A stretch of DNA of 64,000 bases from Litoditis marina (taxonomy: Eukaryota > Nematoda > Chromadorea > Rhabditida > Rhabditidae): assembly GCA_964036275.1 (NCBI GenBank), contig OZ038434.1, positions 25,465,413 through 25,529,412 of the forward strand, read 5' to 3'. Each line of letters starts with the position of its first letter. Position 1 is the stretch's first letter. Below, in pieces: positions 54,542 to 64,000 of this stretch. A program made the translations under genes and the position numbers. A model generated the notes under the pieces. The model was not told the DNA's origin. It made no database searches and was given only the letters and a program-made list of their open reading frames with translations.

Positions 54542-57500
54542 TCATTCCTCAAAAGGTATGGCTGAGAGTGGGTCGATAACTTTGTCAGGCTCATCGAAAC
54601 ATAGATCCTGACAGTTCTGGATGAACTGAATTGGCTTCTCGGACATTTCTTCCATCTGGGTACATTGCGGGTAGTGATAGGGTAGGCAGACGGGAGATCC
54701 TTTCTGAAAAACATAGTTTATTATTAAATATTTGTACAAGTTGTGTAAAAGGGCTAGAAAAGTCTCAGAGGGAATGACTTTTGATACATTGGGGACAGAC
54801 CTGAGAGCCTTTCTGAAAAACCTAACTTTTTTAATGCTTGTTTTTAAAAAGGACGGAAAATGTTGGGAAACTCTGATACAGATGTTACCCATAGCCGAGC
54901 TGCAATTTGAACTTGATACACGAGTTCCGACCAAAAGCAAGCGAGATAAAAACTACTACTTTGAAAACGGAACTTTACAACTTACCGCCACAACAATGGT
55001 AGAAAACATAACTTGAGTTGATGACAGCACTTTTTCATCATCAGTAAGAACACTTAGACCAACATTTTAAGGGAAATTTGTTTAAAGTATGACGATTATG
55101 TGCTCCAATCTCGGCGCATCAGTCCTTTAAACTGCAATTGAAAAATGTATTGCAGTTCAAAGGACTGAAGCGTTGAGATTGGAGCAGATAATCGTCCTTC
55201 TTTAAGGAGAACAAACGAAGTACTAAATCAGGTACCCGCGGTACCTAAACATAACGAAGCGTAACGAGAAAGGTAAATACCAGTTTCTCGTGTTCAGCTC
55301 TTTTTTTACCAACCTTCATTACTAGCCACTTTTTCCTTTGTGAATCTCCACGTTTAGAAAGAAAAATTCCCGGGCGAAAAAGTATTCCTTCGAAAAACTC
55401 ACCGGTCGGTAGTAGCGTGTCACCGATTTCGGTTCCGACCCATCGGGACAGGCGTCTCGTTCCACCTTGCAACAACGACTGTTTTCGGTGCCTGAAACCA
55501 AAACAGTGAGGACTTGAATCCCATTTTCTGCGCAATCTTCCCGTTGTTGTAGGCTGCGTTCCTAAATTGAAGAAGGACGCTCATGTGGTCCAATCGCAAC
55601 GTTCCAGTCCTTTAAACTGCAATACATTTTTCAATTGCAGTTTAAAGGACCGTTGACACGAGATTGGACTACATAATCGTCCTTCTCTAAGTCTCTCATT
55701 CAAGAGACCGAAACGTAAACAGGAAATTATGAGTAACTACCACCTTAGGTACCTCAGAGGCTGAACCTGAATTTTACACATTTAATGCTCCTTCACGTTT
55801 TCTGCATTTTCTATCTTCATTTTGCACATCATACGCATTAGGCACATCACGCTTCCCTAATGTTTTTTGAACTAAATTCATTTGTTGTGTGGCATTTGCG
55901 TGACCTCACAAATCCGCAGCTTCCACACACGAACACAAATTGTTATACTGTGACGAGATCTCGACGCTGATGAACGAAACAACAGACGGTATTATTGATA
56001 TGTTTTTATTGCACTGAAAACATGGTTATAACGTGAGCTTGAATCTTTCACGTCACGGGGTGTGATTTCGTATGTTTTGCTGTGTCCCTGGGTTTGTAGT
56101 TTGATTCCGTTGCTTTTTGGTCGAAATTCGACAACTATTGCGTCCATCGAGTTTAAACTACAAATCAGCCATGGTTCATACTGTACACTGTTTTTATACT
56201 AGTTTGATCATCACGTACTTAACGTTCCTTTTAACCCCCTCTCTAAATCCCCAAATCCCCCTGGCATCCTCGGTATTTGCATGACATCACCCGTGCGCGT
56301 GTCCGGGTGTCGGCTTCTCTTTAGTTCTCGCCCGCCCGTCACATAAAATCGTGTCAATTTTATGTTCTTCACCGCCTATCTCCTACTTTTTGTCCTTTTT
56401 ACGACATTTTTCCACCAAACAAACAATACACTCAATCTACCATCAATCAAGCGGCGCTCGTTCTGGGAAATTACCCTGTTTTACTGCTCTCGGTAGGAGA
56501 ATGAGCTCACGAGATGAAGAAACATCAAAGATCAAACTACGGAATAACCTTATTGGGCTTCATCTTGCTGGGTTTGTAGTTTGATCCCGTGGTGTTTCGG
56601 TCGAAAATTTTGAAACTTGTATCATGAAATGGGGTCGTTTCACGATCATACTCTAGTGGCCATTTTTTGAAATCTTTAGTAGTCGAGTAAGCCATTTGAG
56701 TACTTACAACAATCAAAATATTATTGAGTTCCTGATTATCATGGCATACTATCTTCAGCCAACCAATTGCGCGTGTTTTCCAGTGTCACACTTGCTTGGC
56801 AGGGACGGCAGATGACAAAGCTCATAGTTATCAGTCATTGGGTGTTTCAACTTCTTCTCGGTCTTTGTAAATTCCTCACTGTCTCATTTTCAGCTCTTTA
56901 GAGTCATTGTTCTGTCACTTTCAAAGATATTCGTGGAAATCCGTTCGTGTAATCTAAGAGCTGATGAACAATTGAAAAGCTCTTAGATTACAGGGAAAAG
57001 TTGTACTCACATTCTTCGGGAGATGGCGCGTGTCTCTGTGGGACCGGGGACAGAGCCTGAAAACAACCAGATGTAAACTCGGGTTCTACGAATGAATCAC
57101 GTTAACCTGTGAAGCACGTGTAATTCACATCAAGCGAACGTGTGAAGCACGTGAACCGGTGAGGATTGTCCTTGTTGCTGTTGTCAAGCATCTGAACCAG
57201 CGGCCAGCAATTGTTAAACCCATGAACAATGGCTGAAAGCGGGAGACACAGACACCGTGACAACGTGTCAGAGTAAGGTCATCTTTGCGCAGAACTACCT
57301 GGCACCGTAGCAATATCATGGGAGCTCATCCTGATCACCGACCTCATCTTATCCGTAACAAAGTCTCCAGCTCCCAGCTGAACTATCTGCACACTACCTG
57401 ACCCAGAATTGGGTCACCCCCACTATGCTTAAACAGGGAAAGTTGGCAACTATGTGGCCAGACTGTGATCAGGTCCTCAATCACGTTGAGCTCACCACTT

Positions 57501-60500
57501 TCATGACTTTTCTACGGTGCCTGAGGCCGTATGTATGAAACATCCCGGGCCGGGTTGGGATGCTATCCCGAGCTGAATTGGCCGGGAAATAGCTGAATTG
57601 AACTGATCAAATTCTGGCCACATAGTTGCCAACTCCTTATGTATAAGCCCGTTGTAGATGACCGAAACTTGGGTGAAGTGGTGGTCAGATGGTTCAGCTC
57701 TGAGATGACCTTTTCATGAGACTTCGCTACGGTGCCAGGGTCATCATCTGACCCAGGTTGTGGTCTTTTTTCTTGTTTAATTTTTTCGGAGTAGAGGCTG
57801 AGTTGGTAGGATTTTGACATTTTATTCACTCACCTGCACAATTTCATGTGTCAAATAGAGTTTGGAGGTGATTTCATTTGCGTGTTGGCGGGAGTTTGGC
57901 ACGTAGCCGTTTCGCGGCCAATACGGTGGACTCGTTGTGGTAGCTGGGGCTGGAAATGACGTTTAGGGGATTCGTAAACGTTTAGGGGATTCGTAAACGT
58001 TTAGGGGATTCGTAAACGTTTAGGGGATTCGTAAACGTTTAGGGGATTCGTAAACGTTTAGGGGATTCGTAAACGTTTAGGGGATTCGTAAACGTTTAGG
58101 GGATTCGTAAACGTTTAGGGGATTCGTAAACGTTAAGGGGATTCGTAAACGTTTAGGGGATTCGTAAACGTTAAGGGGATTCGTAAACGTTTAGGGGATT
58201 CGTAAATGTTTAGGGGATTCGTAAACGTTTAGGGGATTCGTAAACGTTTAGGGGATTCGTAAACGTTTAGGGGATTCGTAAACGTTTAGGATATTCGTAA
58301 ACGTTTAGGGGATTCGTAAACGTTTAGGGGATTCGTAAACGTTTAAGGGATTCGTAAACGTTTAGGGGATTCGTAAACGTTTAGGGGATTCGTAAACGTT
58401 TAGGGGATTCGTAATTTGATGATAACAACTCAGTTTTAGTAACATCACCATGGCTGAGTTGTAGTTTGAACTCGATGCACGCAATGGTTTTTTGAATTTC
58501 GACCAAAAAGCAATAAGGGATCAAACTACAAACCCAGCGGGACAGAGCGAAACATACGAAATCACACCCCGTGACGTGAAAGATTCAAGCTCACGTTATA
58601 ACTATGTTTTCAGTGCAATAAAAACATATCAATAATACCTTCTGTTGTTTCGTTCATCAGAGTCGAGATCTCGTCGTCGTCGTTAATTTCTTCGTTGGAT
58701 GGTTCAGATGAAGTTGCATTTCGTTCCGTGGATTTTTGATCTACTTCGGTTGAGGAATCGTCGGCGGTGGCTGTTTCTGACTGAAATAGCCTTGACGTTA
58801 GGGTGCGGCAAATCTCTGTTGTAGTTTGATATCGATACACTACATAATTTTAATTTTGACAGGGAGAAACGGGAGAAAACCACACGAACCCCGTGGGACA
58901 CTGTATAGTCGTCGCCAACGGAAAGGCGGGAGGGTACTGTATATCTCACTTTCCGCTGTGTACGCACACATGCCTTCGATTCTACAGCGTTGGGTATGTG
59001 CTCTAATAGCGCAGTGCTGAGCACCCTGCTGCAAATCTTTTGCCCGCAGGTTCGATTCCCGCGAGAGACAGAAATTTATAAATTTGGGACACACTATAAG
59101 AGCGTGCTTCGGGACGCCCCAAACCTATAATGAATATGTTCAAATTTTTCTTACTAGTCAAGTCCCAACGTTGGTTAATGAAACAAGTGAAAACGTGCGA
59201 TGAATCACGATAACTAGTTTTACTAGTTTATAGTTTTATGCGCCGCTCGCAGTCTGGAGCGCATCGCAGACCCCCTGTTCAAACTACAAAACTTATGAAC
59301 AACACGAGTTCAAACTACAATATGATGCGGCGCGAATTTCATTAAATAATGTAGTTTTCTATCATTGTCTAGTCGCTACTGGTTGGTAACGGAGGCTCTC
59401 TCCGCTTCCCTGTTTCCACCATCTACACTACGTGTCCAATTCAACTCAGAAGAAACTGCTACTACAAAGATATGTGACTCGTATGATGATCACCGCCTCG
59501 TAACGAAGCGACATGAATGAATAAATATGTGAAATAAATATGTAAATATGTAAATATAGTATAGTTCAAACTACACAATACCTCCAGCGAAGTTGACTTC
59601 TGTTTCTTGCGCAGTTGCTCTTTTCTGTAGCGGTATGCCTCCAAGATGGCATTCATCAGTTTTTTGTTCTTTTTCAATACCTGGGAAAAATGAAGTTGGA
59701 CGGAAAATAATTCAGTTTATAGGGAAAATACTCGTTTTCTTTGCACCTCGCTGGTAACTACATAGAGCGCGGTAGTAATTTAAGCGGTTTTATACTGTCT
59801 CCCGTTTGTCAACAAAAAACTAATGTTAACGTACAGGCTTCAATGTTTTTGTCACCCCTTTTCACCCGAATTTAGTTCGAAAATCGAAAATTAAACGACA
59901 ATAGCGCAACAGTGTCAGCCTCAATTAACATCAATTGGCAGTTGATTGAACCAACGATAACATCCTTGTTATTTTCTTTTGGGTCACGACAAATGTAAAA
60001 AAAAAGAATCATGATGTTTTTTATTATAATTTTCACTACAAATAACTTTCACGAAATCACGGGCAACGTGTGAACAAATGCAACTCGTGCACGTGTTGAG
60101 AATAGTAATAAATGCATTGAGAATACTTCATAAAATGTAAGTTATTAACTAAGTAAGTAAGTTCTTTTCCAATGTATTTTTGTTCCTGTAAATGTTTGCA
60201 GAAAGAACAACAAAAAAAACGGGTTGAACAAATTTTTTTGGGGAAAATCAACGAAAACTGACTTTTCTGATTTTCGTGTCGTCCAGCGGCAGATTTCTCT
60301 CCGATTCCAACTTTCGCAGCAACGCGTTCATCGAAGAAATATTTCTCGAATCGATTGGCGTTTTTCCCAGATCTCGATATTTGATCTTATTGATTTTTAG
60401 GTGTTTCTTCAGTTTTTTCTCCACATCAGAGCTGATTTCAGCCTTCATTGGAAGGTCGATAGTCAACGAGTTTATGAAGTAGTTCGGCTCCTGGAACACT

Positions 60501-62239
60501 ATTTTGTTTTTGAAACAATTGTTCATGAATATGTAAATCTACAAAAAATATAGTATAGATAGTGGTAATATTTGATTGTTCTTCACGAAGTGCAATTACC
60601 ACGTGCTATATTGCAACCAGAATGAACAAACTGATGAACTGATTCTGATCTAATTTGATATGTCAACAGAATTTTCTATGTGACATTATAGTGAATCTAC
60701 TCCAGCACGTTTGGGCAAATGACATCACAGCTGTTTCCGCATCATACCAAAAAATTTAAACGGACGATATAGTTACAGTACTACTCTCGTGTCCTTCACT
60801 GGACATCCACTATATTTTTCTCACCTCTGTAGTCTTATTCTGTTCTCCGGTTTCTGATCTTTGATTTTTCATAGCCACCTCGACTCGCTTCAAATGTGGT
60901 TCGATGGAGACACTCTCGATCGATTTCGGCTCATTATCGATAACTCGTAGACCTTCTTCTGGAGTCACGTGAATGTCATGTGAAGCTGATTTGTTATTGT
61001 CCGGCTTGACGTGACTATCAAGTGATGTTTTCTTATTCCGGTTTGGCATCACGTGATTGTCAGGCGAACTGTTCAGCATCAGAGACGAACTTAGTTCTAC
61101 GCGGTCTCTCACGTCTTCCTTTTCCACAGACACGCTGCCTTCTTTCTTCGATGACGTCATGATTTCTTTTTGTGACGTCATCTGATCCTTGTCGTCAGAT
61201 TCCGTCGAAACAGAGTCAGTTGAATCTTCAGATACTTCATTGTCGCTCAAGTCAAAGGTGACTCCGGCAGAATTATCGATTTCCGTGGGAACCTAAAAAA
61301 TAACGGGTAATTGTTTTCTATCATTCGATTCTCTTCACTGTTAAACTGTTTCAGAGAAACTAGTTTGTTTCATTCGTACAATCGGTTTCTAATTCACATT
61401 TCCATTGTTTTTACTTAGACAAAACTCTTTATTTTTCATGGTTTCGCTTCTCATGATCTGTGTCTACTTTGTAAATGAGAAGAAATCAATAACCTCCGTT
61501 GAAGCGAGAAGAGAAGATCTCGTCGAGCGCACTTCGGATGGGTGGTCTGGAAGTTTGTAAACAAAACTATTTGACCTACACCAAGTTCAGAGTGTAAACA
61601 ATTGGTTTTGAAGTACTACGCTATCATTATTAAAAATGCATAGATAATATTGAAAATGGGTGGAATGGAATAGGACATTGGAACTATGGAACGAAACATT
61701 GAGACATTTGGACATTGAAATGGGACGTCGGGACATTGGAATGAGACATTGGGACTTTGGGACCTTTAGAGAATCAGCCCCTAAAGTCACAATCAGGTCT
61801 TTTAAAGAGTATTCGAGTATTCCTGATTTGAGAACTTACCTTTCGTCTTTTCGGTGGACGTGAAACCAATATGATCTCCTCCCTGAAGTAGTTTTTCCAA
61901 CACAACAGTGCCTTGTCTGGCGGACGCATCCTTAATGTTTGCTACTGAGTTGAAATTGTAGATTCAAATTTATGCACACACAAATTGAATTTCAGGGGTT
62001 ATACCTTTTGAGGTTTTTCTGTGGTTCGCAACAAATAGTCTCCTGGAGTTTACGGCAAATACTAATACATCATAAACAAGCAAACATGAATTATAATTTA
62101 CCTGGGTTTTCATCGACTTTTTGTTTCCGCTCGAAATATGGCCTTGATCTAATGTTGAGCCATCGCTTCTTCTCGAAGGGGTGGAATGCAGTTTTGCTGG
62201 ATCTTTTTCCAGCGGCCCCGGGGTCGGCATGGAGGCATT
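54542..62239 (-). CDS. Unrecognised large protein with Cys-rich, Kunitz-like C-terminus (5' end missing)
   Basis: Eleven exons share one frame (557 residues plus an unfound start): 62239-62102, 62042-62005, 61941-61840, 61292-60825, 60538-60263, 59680-59582, 58780-58639, 57949-57834, 57056-57011, 55491-55403 and 54703-54542. In order: a basic region (KKRWLNIRSRPYFERKQK, DKALLCWKNYFREEI, SRPPKRRK), a long acidic Ser/Thr/Asp region (exon 4), a Lys-rich helical region (KKLKKHLKINKIKYRDLG, RKEQLRKKQKS), a second acidic stretch, and a C-terminus with eight or nine Cys (ENSRCCKVERDACPDG, RYYRPKGSPVCLPYHYPQC, NCQDLC). The C-x7-C..C-x3-C spacing and RYY recall Kunitz domains, but the nuclear-looking N-terminus does not fit a secreted inhibitor. 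Two genes, split near 60.2 kb where exon 5 can also run into a stop, remain possible. The third exon uses the second AG of CAGTAG. Confidence 0.6.
55081..55206. mobile_element. Foldback element, family T4 (copy 6)
   Basis: TTTAAAGTATGACGATTATG to CAGATAATCGTCCTTCTTTA, strong arms. Last intron of the 54.5-62.2 kb gene. Confidence 0.85.
55567..55690. mobile_element. Foldback element, family T4 (copy 7)
   Basis: TTGAAGAAGGACGCTCATGT to ACTACATAATCGTCCTTCTC, only 75 bases upstream of exon 10 of the same gene. Two copies thus flank one exon. Confidence 0.85.
55950..56140 (+). repeat. Inverted copy of exon 7 end and following intron
   Basis: Plus-strand GAGATCTCGACGCTGATGAA and GGTATTATTGATATG match, in inverse orientation, the 3' end of exon 7 (58639-58672) and about 140 bases of its intron. 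Identity looks above 90 percent by eye. Confidence 0.75.
57297..57742. mobile_element. Large foldback, related to family T5
   Basis: Ends CCTGGCACCGTAGCAA and TTCGCTACGGTGCCAGG; inner arms GTTGGCAACTATGTGGCCAG and CTGGCCACATAGTTGCCAAC are exact complements. About 445 bases, in the intron between exons 8 and 9. Confidence 0.8.
57958..58412. repeat. 19-base minisatellite, about 24 copies
   Basis: Tandem units of ACGTTTAGGGGATTCGTAA with few substitutions (for example AACGTTAAGGGG, TAGGATATTCG, ATGTTTAGG). It begins within ten bases of the acceptor of exon 8 of the minus-strand gene, so the repeat forms the 3' end of the intron. Confidence 0.95.
58904..59098 (+). repeat. tRNA-like short element, family T3 (copy 7)
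   Basis: Full length, TATAGTCGTCGCCAACGG to GGGACACACTATA, with TAGCGCAGTGCTGAGCACC and CAGGTTCGATTCCCGCG inside. Confidence 0.8.
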
Positions 62240-64000
62240 CTGAACGAATCGAATATTTAATTTTGGGTTTCTGATGGTTTTCCAGTGTAGACCAATCCTA
62301 TGTGAATATCTCCATCATCGACGTGGGTGGTGATTAACTCACGTGATGTTTCGTATCTCTAATCAGCGGAATTTGGGATAAATCGTGCGTTTGACGCTTC
62401 TATAGAGACATTCATTTCGATTTCATAGAAATGAATGAAAAAGTGCAGACTGTCACTCATCCCAAAGTTAGCTTATATATAGTTCGCACATTTCCCAACT
62501 GGGCAGCTTGCCAATGAAATTTCAAGGTAGTTTTTGAACATGTTGAAATACTTCAAAATAATATAAATTTATGTGAAGGGTTCTTCCCCTTAGTTATAAT
62601 TCGTATTCGAGCAAACTCTTTGTAAAATATATGTTTTCTCTAAATAACAGTCTTCCAAAGTTTTTGGCACGCTGCCAACGAGTCCAGTTAGGAAATGTGA
62701 GCACTATATATTGCTCTACCCCAATTGGTTTATAGATGAATCCCATCATTTTCGGTCGGAATTTGTAGCAGCAAGATCCAACTATAACTGCGATGTGGGC
62801 ACTCGTTGTATGTAAGTACGTACGTGCACGTGTTAGCACGTGTAAACTAGTATTTCTATGAAAATTTCATTTCATTCTATGCTCCCCCAGTTGTTTTCGC
62901 AATTCTCGAGTGTTTTCGTTCTGATACGGTGCTAGCACGAGGAAATCCAATTTTCGAACGCACTTTCAATTGCTTTTTATGTCATCGAAAATTGATAGGC
63001 AATAGCTGAGCGGCGAACGGTGTTCCGGTCGTTTTTTCAATTGGGGAGATGAACTAGCAGACAGAGAGGCGCCAAGGAGATAGAGAGAGAAAAAGAGAAA
63101 GAGAGAGAGAGATAGAGATTAATGAAAACATATACTATGTTAGGGCTTATGTTAATTTACTATTTATATAATGAACGCATAACTTAAAATAGGTGAAAAT
63201 CTTAAATACTATTAGTAAAAAGTGGGGGACCAGGAAGTGTGTGAGTTTTGTTCGGTTTCACCGTTTTCAGCAAAAAGTGAACAATACGAGGTAGGGATTG
63301 TGCAACAAAAATAGAACAATACATTTGTTTGCACAACGGTTCTCGAATCTGTAGCCGTGAAACGCCTCACCACTACCAATTGTGTCTATATCCAATGTGA
63401 ATGAACTTTATTTTATTATTATTATTGATATTATTTGTAATAGTCTAAAAATACGTTATTACGTCTTCTAGCCGTCAAATGCGTCAAAACTACCCCTCGG
63501 TGCGGACTTTTTGCCTGCCCATTTGAGGGTAATTTCAATGGTCGTAGCCAGACATTAACTATGAGTGTCAAGTGGGTCCGAAAAGTCGCCAAAAAAGCGA
63601 TAGACAACTTTTTTCGGTCACTAACGCACCTAGAGAGAGGTAGTACGATTAGGTGAAAATACATTAACCAAATACATTGAAAGTTACATCACAATATCAG
63701 TACAATAATTTAGAAGTGAAAGGAAGTGAATGGATTGGTAAAGTTCGATTGTCAGTCACAAAAAAGAGATATTCAACTTTTTGTGATCGCTAACGCACCT
63801 AGAATGATGCAGTACGGTTTTGTGAGAATGCATTGAGTAGAAAACACAGCAGAAAATACAACCCAGTAATTTCTCTTTGTTCTTAGGAGTCTGTTTTACA
63901 AGAATTTTTTCAGTAGTCGTTTGAACAGCGAACACGAAAAAACATGGTTTTTAGTAACATTTATCACAAAAAACGGCACTTTTTATGTCTCTCACGCATT
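62240..64000. other. Right edge, no gene supported
   Basis: Expected to hold the missing first exon(s) of the 54.5-62.2 kb gene, but no donor in the needed phase without a nearby in-frame stop was found. It contains a short GA tract at 63078-63117, and from 63540 to the end three diverged repeats of a unit with TCACTAACGCACCTAGAG / GATCGCTAACGCACCTAGAA. The 81-codon frame at 62594-62839 (-) is not supported by splice context. Confidence 0.4.

Noticed and set aside
57958..58412. Minisatellite as an interstitial telomere repeat
   Set aside because: The unit has TTTAGGGG but not tandem TTAGGC, the nematode telomere repeat; period is 19.
62594..62839. 81-codon minus-strand frame as the missing first exon of the 54.5-62.2 kb gene
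   Set aside because: It ends in a stop without a donor and cannot be joined in phase to 62239.

Overview
The window reads as nuclear DNA of a rhabditid, probably Caenorhabditis-like, nematode. Base composition is AT-rich, genes are split into small exons with TTTNCAG acceptors, several start codons directly follow a splice-acceptor-like TTCCAG (as expected for spliced-leader trans-splicing), and two genes are recognisable as the nematode com-1 (CtIP/Sae2) and pfd-6 (prefoldin subunit 6). No bacterial or phage gene is present. Exon joins given here were built by hand from splice signals and reading phase; for every complete model the CDS length is an exact multiple of three.

Layout. (1) 1-7 kb: GA microsatellites, a partial Q-rich gene (2.8-4.9 kb, +) and a long near-perfect hairpin at 6.5-6.8 kb. 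(2) 7.3-33.4 kb: a cluster of eight intact members and one decayed member of a small secreted protein family that I do not recognise (about 111-123 residues: signal peptide, a core with a G-[YIH]-[LIV]-P-x-x-W motif, and a C-terminal Y-x-x-Y-[LI] exon). All intact members share the same intron phases (2, then 1, except one with a deviating 3' end and one with an extra core intron). An unrelated small acidic protein gene lies inside the cluster (14.3-16.8 kb). Six or seven members share an upstream element (CCCACTCGGGTAT...GGGAAAATGTAGATCA followed by a TATATAA box), and two others share a different CCAAT-like upstream block. The cluster is packed with short inverted-repeat and tRNA-like elements, many sitting next to splice sites. 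(3) 34.2-44.0 kb: pfd-6 on the minus strand; its 8.55 kb second intron contains, on the opposite strand, a complete 16-exon gene for an 878-residue protein made of three tandem copies of a Cys/His (FLYWCH-like) zinc-finger module joined by Pro/Thr/Ser/Val-rich linkers. (4) 45.0-51.8 kb: com-1, minus strand, 13 exons, 502 residues. (5) 54.5-62.2 kb: a further minus-strand gene of at least 557 residues with a basic N-terminal part, an acidic/Ser-rich middle and a Cys-rich C-terminus; its first exon was not found. (6) 62.3-64 kb: no gene that I can support.

Genes 4 and 5 and pfd-6 lie head-to-tail on the minus strand. COM-1 is expected to act in meiotic double-strand break resection, and prefoldin 6 in cytosolic actin/tubulin folding. 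The most interesting parts are the secreted family with its shared promoter modules, and the triplicated zinc-finger gene nested in the pfd-6 intron.
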